From contig CM049306.1 of the NCBI GenBank assembly GCA_026874595.1, positions 19,957,019 through 20,021,018 on the forward strand: a DNA stretch of 64,000 nt. The letters are read 5' to 3'. Positions 26,201-33,331 of the stretch are shown in pieces (position 1 is the first letter of the stretch; every line of letters begins with the position of its first letter). The translations under genes were made by a program, and so were the position numbers. Under the pieces are notes generated by a model. It was given only the letters and a program-made list of their open reading frames with translations, ran no database searches and was not told where the DNA came from. Source of the DNA: Sipunculus nudus (taxonomy: Eukaryota > Annelida > Sipuncula > Golfingiida > Sipunculidae).

Positions 26201-26329
26201 ACTCTCCAGCTGGAACTGTCTCTGCTGCCGCTCCTTCATCAGGCGGTCCACCTGCTTCTCCATCTCCTCCACCTTCTGAAGCGCCCGGTACGGCAACCCA
26301 TCCTTCCACTCATTCTGTACCCAGCTCAT
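1..26329 (-). CDS. CENPF: CENP-F orthologue (centromere protein F), 5' and middle part, C-terminus off the left edge
   Basis: The coding exons are 26192-26329, 24497-24709, 23555-23789, 21174-21289, 17696-17906, 16880-17082, 16130-16342, 11629-13857 and 1-5254. All introns are GT-AG and all phases agree, giving about 2937 residues with no stop. The start begins MSWVQNEWKDGLPYRALQKV and is followed by KERQQRQFQLESLE, which matches the conserved N-terminus of vertebrate CENP-F (MSW..EWK.GLP.RALQK, RQFQL.SLE). Residues encoded at 16130-16342 (LDCQRHNAEATKQNLEQKL) match another conserved CENP-F segment. Nearly all of the rest is Glu/Lys/Gln/Leu coiled coil. Human CENP-F has about 3100-3200 residues, so a few hundred C-terminal residues should lie beyond position 1; in the family that end carries kinetochore-targeting and prenylation signals. 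Known family role: G2/M protein of the outer kinetochore and fibrous corona, binding microtubules, Bub1 and Nde1/Ndel1. Identification is strong; the function in this organism is inferred. Confidence 0.92.
5440..6010. repeat. Interspersed repeat, two ~244-bp tandem units, with TGACCTTGACCTTTGACCT cores
   Basis: Within the intron between CENPF coding exons 8 and 9. CTGTGACCT-type blocks occur at about 5521, 5661, 5765 and 5902, and the block GGAAGGTTTGGG.TGAAAAGTT-like occurs at about 5600 and 5845. Unit spacing is about 244 bp. Such TGACCTTGACC repeats are widespread in mollusc genomes to my knowledge. On the minus strand the cores read as AGGTCA half-sites. No coding capacity is seen. Confidence 0.75.
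6120..6470. repeat. 166-bp tandem repeat with AGGTGGCGCCA-type core
   Basis: Two diverged units are seen, with the landmark CAGGTGGCGCCA at 6248 and CAGGTGGTGCCA at 6414. Each is preceded by TTTGRCAGTCTCAAAA and an A-rich run, and followed by AACTGA.AAA.C.AATCAT. A related palindromic GGTGGCGCCACC core appears in the 150-bp repeats at 19720-20030. Confidence 0.7.
6540..6765. repeat. Interspersed repeat tail ending GCTGAGCTAAAAAT
   Basis: The stretch holds TTTCTAGGTCCAGCCATTA, GTGCCCTATTCAGG and a final CAGCTGAGCTAAAAAT. The same order (GGTCCAGCGGTTTC, GTGCCCTGTTAACGG, AGCTGAGCTAAAAAT) is found near 44680-44790, so both belong to one dispersed family. Confidence 0.55.
7175..7315 (-). repeat. 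Inverted copy of the dispersed repeat at 9786 and 10773
   Basis: Its reverse complement contains GGGCACCCCCTC, then a TTTGGTGCTTTTATCCGG-like block, then GCTACCTGACTAT. The same order appears at 10900-11020 (GGGCACCCCCTC, GATGCTTTTATCTGG, GCCACCTGACTAT) and at 9920-10040. The family is therefore present three times in this one intron, once in reverse. Confidence 0.65.
7316..9785. other. AT-rich intronic sequence without recognised features
   Basis: Part of the intron between CENPF coding exons 8 and 9. It is very AT-rich with frequent stops in all frames and a short TA run near 8179-8192. I see no gene, RNA or clear repeat structure. Confidence 0.5.
9786..10040 (+). repeat. Dispersed repeat copy 1 (direct)
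   Basis: Shares an ordered set of blocks with 10773-11020: AGTGGATCTAA, TTTTCCTTTCCCT, TGTACTCTATCCA, GGTGCTTTTATC, ATGGTCCAAATCTGACGC and CATGACTAAAAGC. About 70% similar by eye. No ORF with recognisable product. Confidence 0.65.
10773..11020 (+). repeat. Dispersed repeat copy 2 (direct)
   Basis: The blocks are AGTGGATCTAAG, TTTTTCCTTCCCT, TGTACTTTATCCA, GATGCTTTTATCTGG, ATGGCCAAAATCTGACGC and CACCTGACTATAAGC, in the same order as at 9786-10040. Confidence 0.65.
11021..11628. other. Intron end next to CENPF exon 8, with an AGGTCA-type motif
   Basis: AT-rich intron. TCAAGGTCAAGGTCA occurs at 11092-11106, two AGGTCA half-sites back to back, probably part of the same repeat family as at 5440-6010. 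Nothing else is supported. Confidence 0.45.
11629..13857 (-). CDS. CENPF: CENPF coding exon 8, long coiled-coil exon with an internal duplication (residues 444-1186)
   Basis: The acceptor is AAAATGTTGTAG ending at 13858 and the donor CAG|GTAAAG is at 11628. There are 743 open codons, phase 0 to 0. The sequence is continuous heptad-type coiled coil. Residues 759-923 and 924-1088 (DNA 12418-12912 and 11923-12417) are a gap-free tandem duplication of 165 residues at about 64% identity; both copies hold LKKQLT, KQDL, LQKEK, DKEH, TEKSR, TQLLEK and VSNL at equal spacing. Vertebrate CENP-F also has internal tandem repeats, but in its C-terminal half. The antisense frames here are only shadows. Confidence 0.92.
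13858..14929. other. Intron between CENPF coding exons 7 and 8, first part
   Basis: AT-rich with no coding signal on either strand and no clear repeat unit. The intron continues to 16129; a coding-like plus-strand segment sits further along at 14996-15193. Confidence 0.45.
14996..15193 (+). other. Coding-like terminal exon on the opposite strand inside a CENPF intron (65 codons)
   Basis: A strong acceptor (GCTTTCTCTCAG) ends at 14995. It is followed by an open frame of 65 codons with a polar, Ser/Glu/Thr-rich peptide (LTKELRRSHLYPVSRVSS... ending NCRKESP) and a TGA at 15191-15193. The sequence is clearly less AT-rich than its surroundings and is followed by a 3' UTR-like stretch with AATAAA at 15451-15456. 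It could be the last exon of a nested plus-strand gene or a fragment of a retrocopy. I do not recognise the protein, and no partner exon was found. Confidence 0.35.
15457..16129. other. Intron remainder before CENPF exon 7
   Basis: Short open frames occur here but without splice context or conserved look. Nothing is supported. Confidence 0.45.
16130..16342 (-). CDS. CENPF: CENPF coding exon 7 (residues 373-443)
   Basis: The acceptor is TGTTTCTTTAG and the donor is AAG|GTGAGT; there are 71 codons, phase 0 to 0. The peptide starts VTKLEQKVKTLGSELDCQRH and continues NAEATKQNLEQKL. This is one of the clearest matches to vertebrate CENP-F outside the N-terminus (LEQKLKKL..DL.CQRQNAES..SLEQK). Confidence 0.92.
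16343..16879. other. CENPF intron between coding exons 6 and 7
   Basis: A 537-bp AT-rich intron with A runs, GT-AG at both ends. No other feature is visible. Confidence 0.7.
16880..17082 (-). CDS. CENPF: CENPF coding exon 6 (residues 305-372)
   Basis: The acceptor is TTTCTTTGCAG and the donor is AAG|GTACTT. It has 2 nt plus 67 codons and leaves in phase 0. The peptide contains LELCIQQKDKEIAEINNKLQ and ends RTQLQDANEK, which is coiled coil. Confidence 0.87.
17083..17695. other. CENPF intron between coding exons 5 and 6
   Basis: A 613-bp AT-rich intron with consistent splice sites at both ends. No other feature is visible. Confidence 0.7.
17696..17906 (-). CDS. CENPF: CENPF coding exon 5 (residues 235-304 plus 1 nt)
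   Basis: The acceptor is CTGATTACAG and the donor is GAAG|GTTAGA, phase 0 to 1. The peptide is Gln/Leu-rich coiled coil, with NQQLVNLNQQTTQQRILEDN followed by QLEKLEKLVETLKKENE. The exon is supported by its open frame and matching phases rather than by a specific motif. Confidence 0.85.
17907..19261. other. Intronic AT-rich sequence, nothing recognised
   Basis: First part of the intron between CENPF coding exons 4 and 5. No coding or repeat structure could be supported. Confidence 0.45.
19262..19278 (+). repeat. (G)17 homopolymer
   Basis: An uninterrupted run of 17 G. Its length is likely variable and sensitive to sequencing error. Confidence 0.95.
19720..20190 (+). repeat. 150-bp tandem repeat with palindromic GGTGGCGCCACC core
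   Basis: Three units start with AGGTGG at 19721, 19871 and 20020. Units share GAAAGCTATCCA, TTAGGCAG or TTCAGGTG, GTCAAACCACT, GAGATATGAGTGATTTTA, and an ACA.ATGGACACTGTGCAAA-like tail with CAGACGGAC or CAGATGGAC. The core is a perfect 12-bp palindrome in units 1 and 2. Confidence 0.8.
20191..21173. other. Intronic sequence before CENPF exon 4
   Basis: AT-rich with no supported features beyond the splice donor of exon 4 at 21172-21173. Confidence 0.45.
21174..21289 (-). CDS. CENPF: CENPF coding exon 4 (residues 196-234)
   Basis: The acceptor is TATTTTTGTAG and the donor is GCA|GTAAGT. It has 2 nt and then 38 codons; the split codon is completed with the last G of the previous exon, and it leaves in phase 0. 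The peptide contains MDLQAENKRLKDELDDKVKA, like the LKAQNQELRNKINELE segment of vertebrate CENP-F. Confidence 0.88.
21712..21899 (+). repeat. Direct repeat copy A flanking the solo LTR
   Basis: It shares with 23140-23335, in order, TAAGGAATAA, AGATAATGCATCTA, AAATTTCAATATAAAGACACG, TCATATTCAGAATGC, ATCATATATTAT and TTGGTACA. Copy A lacks a 22-bp block (TCTGATGCTACTCAG...) present in copy B. The two copies look like an old tandem duplication later split by the LTR insertion. Confidence 0.8.
21905..23109. mobile_element. Solo LTR of an LTR retrotransposon, 1205 bp, 5-bp target duplications
   Basis: The segment begins TGTAAATGGCAG and ends GGCCGCTACA, so it has TG...CA ends with a short TGTA/TACA inverted terminus. 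It is flanked on both sides by GACAA (21900-21904 and 23110-23114). An AATAAA at 23021 lies about 90 bp before the end, as expected for an LTR polyadenylation site in plus orientation. There is no gag/pol sequence and no primer-binding site internally, so it is best explained as a solo LTR left by recombination. It lies in the CENPF intron between coding exons 3 and 4. The superfamily cannot be told from the LTR alone. Confidence 0.75.
23140..23335 (+). repeat. Direct repeat copy B on the right of the solo LTR
   Basis: Homologous to 21712-21899 at about 90% by eye, with 22 extra bases. It lies just after the LTR's right target duplication. Confidence 0.8.
23555..23789 (-). CDS. CENPF: CENPF coding exon 3 (residues 118-195 plus 1 nt)
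   Basis: The acceptor is TTTTATTACAG and the donor is CAGG|GTAATC. It has 78 codons and then one base, so intron phase 1. It begins VTDLKNEVEKLQAEQ, a coiled coil, and ends in a more polar stretch (NGQPRLRTKQ) where vertebrate CENP-F has a Ser/Thr-Pro-rich linker; that linker appears much shorter here. Confidence 0.88.
23790..24496. other. CENPF intron between coding exons 2 and 3
   Basis: AT-rich intron of 707 bp. No other feature is visible. Confidence 0.65.
24497..24709 (-). CDS. CENPF: CENPF coding exon 2 (residues 47-117)
   Basis: The acceptor is TTTATTTGTAG and the donor is AAG|GTAAGT; there are 71 codons, phase 0 to 0. The exon starts ALATQKRKVEEEKSEY and contains LKRENQSIADSCQELDK, which corresponds to the Q-KRKVE...LKRENQ..ESC region of vertebrate CENP-F. 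This part is N-terminal coiled coil. Confidence 0.93.
24710..26191. other. CENPF intron between coding exons 1 and 2
   Basis: A 1482-bp intron. The stretch 24740-24980 is less AT-rich and stays open on the minus strand for about 80 codons, but it has no splice context and looks like chance. Nothing else was found. Confidence 0.55.
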
Positions 26330-26340
26330 CCTCTGGCCAG
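26192..26340 (-). CDS. CENPF: CENPF first coding exon (residues 1-46) with 11-nt 5' UTR
   Basis: The acceptor is TATTTGCCAG ending at 26341 and the donor CAG|GTCAGT is at 26191. The ATG at 26327-26329 lies 11 nt after the acceptor, so the 5' UTR must continue in an upstream non-coding exon. The 46 codons end in phase 0. The start is chosen because the protein from this Met lines up with the family N-terminus without extra residues. Confidence 0.93.
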
Positions 26341-26463
26341 CTGGCAAATACAAACAAAAGAACAGGTTGTTACCAGTATCTTCATTAATTCTGTACACAG
26401 AATATTCTCTGACCAGCTAGCAAATACAAAACTAAAGTCAGGGGACCTAATGCTGATAATGGT
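26312..26463. repeat. 76-bp tandem duplication of the CENPF acceptor and start-codon region (second copy decayed)
   Basis: 26312-26355 (exon start, ATG and acceptor) recurs at 26388-26433 with about 80% identity. Both copies have ATTCTGTAC, then CTCT, GCCAGCT or ACCAGCT, then GCAAATACAAA. In the second copy the start codon position reads ATA instead of ATG, but the TTGCTAG acceptor-like sequence survives. The offset is 76 bp. Confidence 0.7.
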
Positions 26464-26762
26464 ATTGATACCAGAGTTGGGGTAAAATATGTATTTATAT
26501 TATTTGTATTTAAATTCAGTGAACTTTGGAATTTTTTATTGATGTGTAATACTATAAGACTTTTAAGGAAAGGCAAAAAAATGGTTCTTATCCAAATGGG
26601 TTAGATCTACAAGCTATACAGGGATCCTAGGGTTACCAAATTATGTCCTATTGTTTCCTCAAACATTTTAAATATTGCTGGAAAATTATTGACTTTTTTC
26701 TAGTTATACATGCATTTAGTGGAAGGTTCCAATGACCCCCTTTTTAGACTGGTAAACAGACA

Positions 26763-26777
26763 CCCCCCCCCCCCCCC
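26763..26777 (+). repeat. (C)15 homopolymer
   Basis: An uninterrupted run of 15 C, followed by TCCCC. Confidence 0.9.
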
Positions 26778-28504
26778 TCCCCAACCGATCAAGAGTGTTT
26801 TCCACTGGGCAGCTCAGAAATAAGGAGAAAGTGTTTTTAACGCAGGAAAATGTGTGGGTGCAGTGCATATCAGTAATAGGGTTGGACTAATCGCCTGATT
26901 TGACCGAATTTAACAAAAAATTTATCGGATTTGAATGCTTTCTATTACTATATTTTGTTAAACAGTTATGTGCCCATTAATATGGATGAAATATGTAATA
27001 CAAGGTTCCAGAAATCATAGTCCTGTTATTTTTGCGAGAGAACAAAATTTGACCAAATTTCACTGGGTTTAAATTATTTGGTATTATTTATTTTTAAATT
27101 TACACTGTAAGGTGCCTAATAATATGGATGAAATATGAAAGAAAAATAGAGTAAAAGAAGCATCCCCCTAATTATCTATAAATGCATATACAGGTATTCA
27201 CAATATTTATATGGTTCATGTATTCATATGATTTACTGCAATTAATAACTGCTCCAAATGAAAACCTGTAAACAATTTGAATCTAGACTGTACATTATGC
27301 ATGCCAATATAATATTGGTGCCACATCTTAAATCAAGTGATTTAGAGTTGAGATTACATTAAATTACAGAATCTAGAATCCCGGGAACAACAAGTATATA
27401 TTTCAGATATATATATTGAAGGAAGACTGAGAATCTGGGAAGGTCAAGACTCTTCAAAGGAAGAATAAGAATTCCAGTTCATCCAGGGCAAAATGGGAAT
27501 TTCCATTCTTCCTGAGATTAACTGGAATTAATACATAATATCTCTTGATTATCATTATTCCTAGGAGAAATAAGAATACTGATTTTTCTTCGGAACACAA
27601 TAATTCTCATTTTTCACAGAACTATATTAATTGTAAAACTACTGTATATACTTTAGGTAGAGAATGTTCATAAAACAACATAAACACCTAAACAGCACAT
27701 CTTAGGCCTATAACATTTTTTTAGCATCAGGTGTAACCATTCCTGACCTTTTATTTTTATAAATGTTTCAGAAAGATACAACCGTGTACACAGAGATAAT
27801 TTAGTCAGCCTTAGAATCAGATGTCTCTAAAACAATTCAGCAGCTTACATGATATTTCATATATGGTCTAAAATTGTGACACATCAAACATGTATTTAAA
27901 CATGGGTTTATTTCAAGACACAGTTTTAGCTACTGACACAGAAACCAAGTTTTGATTTACAGATTTAACTGTGATTTACTGATGACAGAAAAATTGCTTG
28001 AAATACCAACACCTATATTTTTAGTACTCCAGTTAAAAGTTGTTGACTTGCTGAACCAAGATTGTGGGGTTTGTTCCTGTGTAATATGCATAGTCAGAGT
28101 AAAAAAAAATCCTAATCAAGATCAGGGATTTTTATAGTAAGCATAAGTAAATCAGCAAAATTCAAAAACAGGTTGAACTTAGCGACAGCCTGCCACCCCA
28201 AACGTCGATTTTAGATGAACTGAAGAATGATGGGGTGACAGTACAAGCTATTGGGTTCGCATCAATTCTAGTATGTGCAGATGTGCACAACATTTCTGAC
28301 ACTACTTTTTAATATTCATCTACTTCTAGAACTGTCATTTTCCTGAGTTAAGACAAAAAGTGACGTTATTCTGTTGGGGAAAATAATAATCATTACTTCC
28401 ACGGTTGACTTGCGTGTATTTGTGCAGCAGTTTTTAATACCGAGGCTGGTTTCACTAAAAAAAAACTCGTCTACACGGCTTCAGCGGGAGAATCATAACA
28501 TCCG
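26778..28504. other. Proposed CENPF intron 1, AT-rich part
   Basis: Apart from the inverted repeat near 27420-27620, no structure is supported. Short open frames here have no splice context. Confidence 0.4.
27420..27620. repeat. Imperfect inverted repeat around GGAAGAAT...ATTCTTCC
   Basis: GGAAGAATAAGAATTCCA at about 27459 faces TGGGAATTTCCATTCTTCC at about 27495-27513, and further AAGAAT/ATTCTT blocks continue to 27600. It may be the core of a decayed foldback element. No target duplication was identified. Confidence 0.35.
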
Positions 28505-31350
28505 GTAGGGGATTCCCAGATGGCTATGTGTAAAACTCGGAAGTCCGAAGTCGGAAGCAAGGATTTTTTTAAATAAAGCAATGATCGAAGCATAATTAAA
28601 ATGCTACTACATCAATGGAAAGTACCATTTTATTTTTATTGATAGAATAAGGTCTGTTCTATCATTATGAAAAAAAAAAGTTATCCATCCGAAGTAATAG
28701 ACTATTTTTTGCTCAGAAATGCGCGGTTATAGTCCAAATGTGTAAAACTAGGAAGCCAGTAACGGCTAATGCAATGGTCATCATATCATCAGCAACGTGT
28801 CAAGCATTTTCAATTTCTTCAATATGACATATTTTTCATAAACTCAATCTGTTTTGTAACATTCATGATGCTGTTTTTTATTATATATTATACTGATATT
28901 TTATTTCATTTTGTAAAACAAGATTATATTATCTCGTCAATATTTTACGCTGTTACCGTATTTTATGATGGTGGAAACATTAAATAATTAAAGGTTTTGA
29001 TAATATTTTATTCACATTACAAATGTGTCCCTATAAGCATCCTATCTGTTAATTTTGTTTCTAAGTATTAAAATATAGAAATCAAATTAAAAAGTGAGTA
29101 TGCACGGAATATTCAGATGTATTACATATATATAATTATTAAGATAAAAAATGACTATACAGCAAAAGTAGAATAGGAATAATTTATATTTGTAATTGAA
29201 ATATTCATCTTAGCGGTAAATATCTAACTTTATTTATCAAAACGGTTTGGTTCCATTATTGCATGGTGTCATAATTTTTATGTGGAATTTCAAGGTATGA
29301 ATCTTAGATAAACAACAGGTTCAATAAAAATGTCTATATCCCGTAGCATCTTTAAGACACCAGGTCAACTCTAGACAGAATTTTACTTGAAGCCCCAAAT
29401 GTCATACGTGTCGTTAAAAAGATTCCATATGGTTATTTAACAAAGATTTTACATTCAACGATCTCCTCTGTACACAAAATAGGAAATTTTATCGAGATCT
29501 TTGTAATCGTACAGTAATCCGAAGGGGGGGCACATTCTGTTTAGATGCCCTTATCATGCATAACATTTGAGAGTGAAATCAGTTGCAAATATACTTTAAA
29601 ATATTATTAAATATCCATTTATTTGAAGTTGAAATGTTATATTGAAACATCAGGAGTGAAATTATTAGAATATAAATACAAGATTTAAAAAGTTTGAAGA
29701 AAGTGTTAAAACTTGAACAAAAATTAATTTGACTTAAAAAAAAATTATTTGCTTTATTTACAAATCGATCAGATTTTATAATCACACATGTATTAGTATG
29801 TTATATATTATCTGGACTGTTGCATCCCTTTTCTAAGATATATTTTAACATTTTTTTAAATATCATAGATTTCTAACATATTGAAAGACATTTCCTTTAA
29901 GTTTTGTGTGATACATGTATGTTTATTCCAGCGATGTCCTACTGCTATGGGATATATTGAATTTTCATATTTGTTCAACGTATGGAAAATATGTTACTGT
30001 TTTTATATTGAATGACATCGTAATTTATAACTGTATTTTTAATGCCATATTAGGGTTTATTATACCATATTTATTATTCAGTGGTGCATCCATAGGGGGC
30101 GCAATTCCGTTCAGACGTATCGAGTTCTTTTCCCATTTATTCGTAATCAATTTCATTTATTTTCAGATTACCTTTTTATTCCCTAGCAATTACATTATTA
30201 AATTTATTACTTTTCAGTTCATAAGTTGGCGATATTATTGAACAAGTCTGTGATTTTTACCCCACTTAGAGAGCATCCAAAAATATACTAGTATATTGAG
30301 GGATGGAGTCTTTCTGTTATCACGTCACTTTTCTCCGTCATAACATGGCTCCTCGGCTGATACTCAGATTCACGCACTGTGCTCTGCTGTCCGAGCCTGT
30401 GCGCTCACAGATCACAAAAGTCAGTAAAATGCAAAGATTATTATAAGACTTAAACATATCAATTATTTTACAATGAGTACTACATTTAAAAGGTGACATT
30501 TTGCAAGTTATAAATGTATAGACGCGTATTTCATCATTGACATTAACATGTTACAAACTATTGGATATTTGGATTTTCCAGTTTATACTCTAATTTTATA
30601 GAATTATAAATATTAAAGCCCAACAACCTAAAGGTTGAATATATTTTTCAAAAACATGTACATAGGAGAATAGTTGCGGAACGGAAAAATCCTCATTATC
30701 TTTGGTTAAAGGTGTCTCAAAATGTCCTCTTTACATTGTATTTTTTAAGAATTAAAATCCTCCCCTCTCATGCCCTGCCCATGTAAATATAAATATCTTT
30801 AACAAAAACATGGCTCTAGATTTTATTAATATATTTCATGGGTGAAATATATTACGTGAAAATACACCCACATATCTATATACATTTATATTAAATTTAC
30901 AAAACAAAAAATTGAGAACATAGTTTTCCGAAATTGTATCATGTATTGTATCATACACTCATTTAAAGCAGAATCATGCATAAGCAATTTAAATAAATGC
31001 ATGCAACTATAATTATAATGAAACTGCATTTGGGCTGTTGCTCTTAACTGACCACAAGTTAACCAGTGCCTCTCTGTGACTTCCGAGTTATACATATTTG
31101 AATCATTTCTCAGCACTTCAGAGTGACTTTTGAGATGGCTTCCAAGCACAAAATCGTCCATAACTTTCAGATCAAAGAATGAATAACTATAATTGTTCAC
31201 AGAATGATAGTAAAGATCTTATTCTATTGGGAAAAAGCAAAACAGTATTGAAGCGTTAGCATTTTGTATATGCTTTAAACTGCATTATTTTAAAAACAAT
31301 TCCTTGGTTTCCGGCTTCGGACTTCCAAGTTTACATACACGACCCCGTCA
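28505..31350. mobile_element. AT-rich 2.8-kb element with long imperfect terminal inverted repeats
   Basis: The left arm (about 28505-28830) and right arm (about 31020-31350) are reverse complements over several hundred bases. Outer block: GGAAGTCCGAAGTCGGAAGC at 28541 against GGAAGTCCGAAGCCGGAAAC read from 31327 on the minus strand. Further in, ATAGAATAAGGTCTGTTCTA (left) faces ATAGAATAAGATCTTTACTA (right), and GTAAAACTAGGAAG faces GTATAACTCGGAAG. Similarity is about 70-80%. The interior is very AT-rich with no recognisable transposase. It is best read as a non-autonomous DNA transposon or foldback element; alternatively, two inverted copies of one dispersed repeat. Exact ends and target duplications were not found. 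Confidence 0.5.
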
Positions 31351-31969
31351 TGACACTTCAGTTTTGAACGAGAAGTACCGCTTCATGTGAATCAGTGCCA
31401 CAGTGACGAAAGGAGGTAAAAAATGTAATGATTTTTGTGTAACAACCCTTCTTCTTCGATATTAAGCACATATAATACGACCATATAAGCCTGTGATGCC
31501 AAATAATACCAGACAGGAAATATTTTGACCCGACCCTTAGAATGGGCGTTCTGTTGTGACTGCCATCATGACTCCAGACCCTATCAGTTTATTTCCGAAG
31601 GCCTGAGTGTCATGTTGTCATGGGTAGGTTGAACTTTGACAATTTGACATGCTGTCAGTGTGGTACCTGTGTTACAGGGGTAGAGAACAGATTTGACAGA
31701 TTCGGGTCAAAATTTTTACATGCGTGATAAACCGGCTAAATGATCCTTGTTTACAGGTCTAGCAGTATAGAAAAAAAAATTCTAAGTATGACGGTTTACA
31801 GCTGCACTGTCACACAAATTCTTACAGTACAAACCATGCTCAGCTCAGAACGATACAGACCATTAGAATGACAGATCTTCTTGAATTCTGCTCTTATCAT
31901 GCACGGAATTCGTTTAAAATAACTTTTAATTTCAGTTTTTTTAACAGGTTACTTTACTGATTATATTAC

Positions 31970-32050
31970 CTGCGAGTGCGTTAGGCTGGCTTCAGACAGA
32001 CGGTCTGTACTTGGTTAAGTTGTTGTCTCTGCGATCTCCGCTTCCCTCGG
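31970..32050 (-). other. Candidate non-coding first exon of CENPF
   Basis: The first coding exon has only 11 nt of 5' UTR after an acceptor, so an upstream exon is needed. At 31970 the minus strand has a good donor (CTCGCAG|GTAATA), preceded by a locally GC-richer stretch, with CCAAT, TTTAAA and CCCGCC motifs just upstream. This would make intron 1 about 5.6 kb. No transcript evidence is available; the 5' limit is a guess. Confidence 0.35.
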
Positions 32051-32140
32051 AAATTTTAAACCAGTGTCAAATGGACCAATCAGATGAGAGGACACAAAAG
32101 AAACCAACACGTAGACTGGTACCTTGCTCCCGCCACGGAG
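32051..32140 (-). promoter_or_regulatory. Candidate CENPF promoter with CHR-like, CCAAT and E2F-like motifs
   Basis: Read on the minus strand, the order is TGGCGGGAG (32127-32135, E2F-like), ATTGG (32076-32080, inverted CCAAT box) and TTTAAA (32055-32060, a CHR-like element). A splice donor follows at 31970. In vertebrates CENPF belongs to the G2/M genes controlled by CCAAT boxes plus a CHR element bound by DREAM/MMB, so this order fits. The motifs are short and could be chance; the assignment rests on their grouping and position. Confidence 0.33.
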
Positions 32141-32955
32141 GGCGTGTTGACATGAGCGTGACCTCACGAGCACCTAGCACCTCGCTTGTATTATAATCCA
32201 AGTCTAATAATATTAAACCTTGATTATATTTTTTTTGTTCACTTATGATGTTAATGCTATGCCGGGGTGTTCGCTAGTGCGTTTTCACAGTTTATACAAC
32301 AATGTTCCAAACCACGTATTATTATAAAGCTAGAAAGCGCATGCATGTAAACCTGTAACGGTTGGTGTAACAGGGGTGCGTCTGGACGATGCACCGTGTT
32401 ATCAAGGGATCGGGGTTGTTTATTTAGCAATGAAGACCAGATGTAGGCCTAATTAAGGTTTATCAAACGTTAGTGATGCCTTTATACTTTTAGCATAAAA
32501 CATGATTTAGGCCTCTCATTTGGGAATAATAATAATCATCATATATGCATCATATTTATAATAATAATGATTATTATTATATTGTTATTGTTGTTTAAAT
32601 AAATTTTATCATATTCATGAAACCGCACAAAACACCATACACTTCGTTCATTAAGATTTATAGAAAGAGCACTACGCCCAGGGGCGTCAATATAGGGGGG
32701 ATGGGGGTTATATATACCCCCACTTGTTGGCAAGGGGGGATCGATGGTCATGCAATGTTATCATCCCCCCACTTTTAAGAGAATAAATATACATGTATAA
32801 TATTGCAAATGAAATGTATTCATAAATAGAATTAGATACTTTGGATCTATTTACTATAAAATTTGTTATATCTGTATGTTATATAACCTTGCTTAGAATT
32901 CACAAAATAACTTTTTTTCTAAAACATTATAATTACTTGAAATATGATTACGTAT

Positions 32956-32957
<2 letters not shown>

Positions 32958-33012
<55 letters not shown>
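32958..33012 (+). repeat. (AT)n microsatellite inside the hAT-like MITE
   Basis: Uninterrupted AT dinucleotide tract of about 55 bp. Confidence 0.95.
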
Positions 33013-33015
<3 letters not shown>

Positions 33016-33045
33016 GATTATGTCACTCAGAGACGCTGAAAAAGG

Positions 33046-33093
<48 letters not shown>
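33046..33093 (+). repeat. Compound (TA)n(CA)n microsatellite inside the hAT-like MITE
   Basis: TA tract to 33068 directly followed by AC repeats to 33093. Confidence 0.95.
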
Positions 33094-33295
33094 AAGTCAT
33101 CCCCCCTCACCCTTGGAGAAAAATTGACGCCACTGACTACGCCTATATGATGCCTATATCTGAAATATAAAATGCATGAGTGAAAATTAAAAAAAAAGAA
33201 TCATTATGGTGAAAACGTGGTGCGCTGCTCACACAACACTACCAAAACTATTAATTTTCATGTATTCCTTTCATGGAAATTCCAGTGTATATATT

Positions 33296-33331
33296 CGTGT
33301 GTGTATGTGTGTATGTGTGTGTGTGCGTGTG
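33296..33331 (+). repeat. Interrupted (GT)n microsatellite
   Basis: GTGTGTATGTGTGTATGTGT-type tract. Confidence 0.85.

Larger units (their letters stand above)
32679..33135. mobile_element. hAT-like MITE with 8-bp target duplications, containing microsatellites
   Basis: Terminal inverted repeats are CAGGGGCGTCAAT (left) and CAGTGGCGTCAAT (right, read on the minus strand). They are flanked on both sides by the exact 8-bp direct repeat ACTACGCC (32671-32678 and 33136-33143). Ends of the CAG...CTG type with 8-bp duplications are typical of hAT elements. At 457 bp it has no coding capacity. The interior holds two TA tracts and a CA tract. Confidence 0.8.

Noticed and set aside
32893-33090. Open frames made of Tyr-Ile repeats (also near 35.7, 46.0 and 61.0 kb)
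   Set aside because: Translations of (AT)n microsatellites, not genes.
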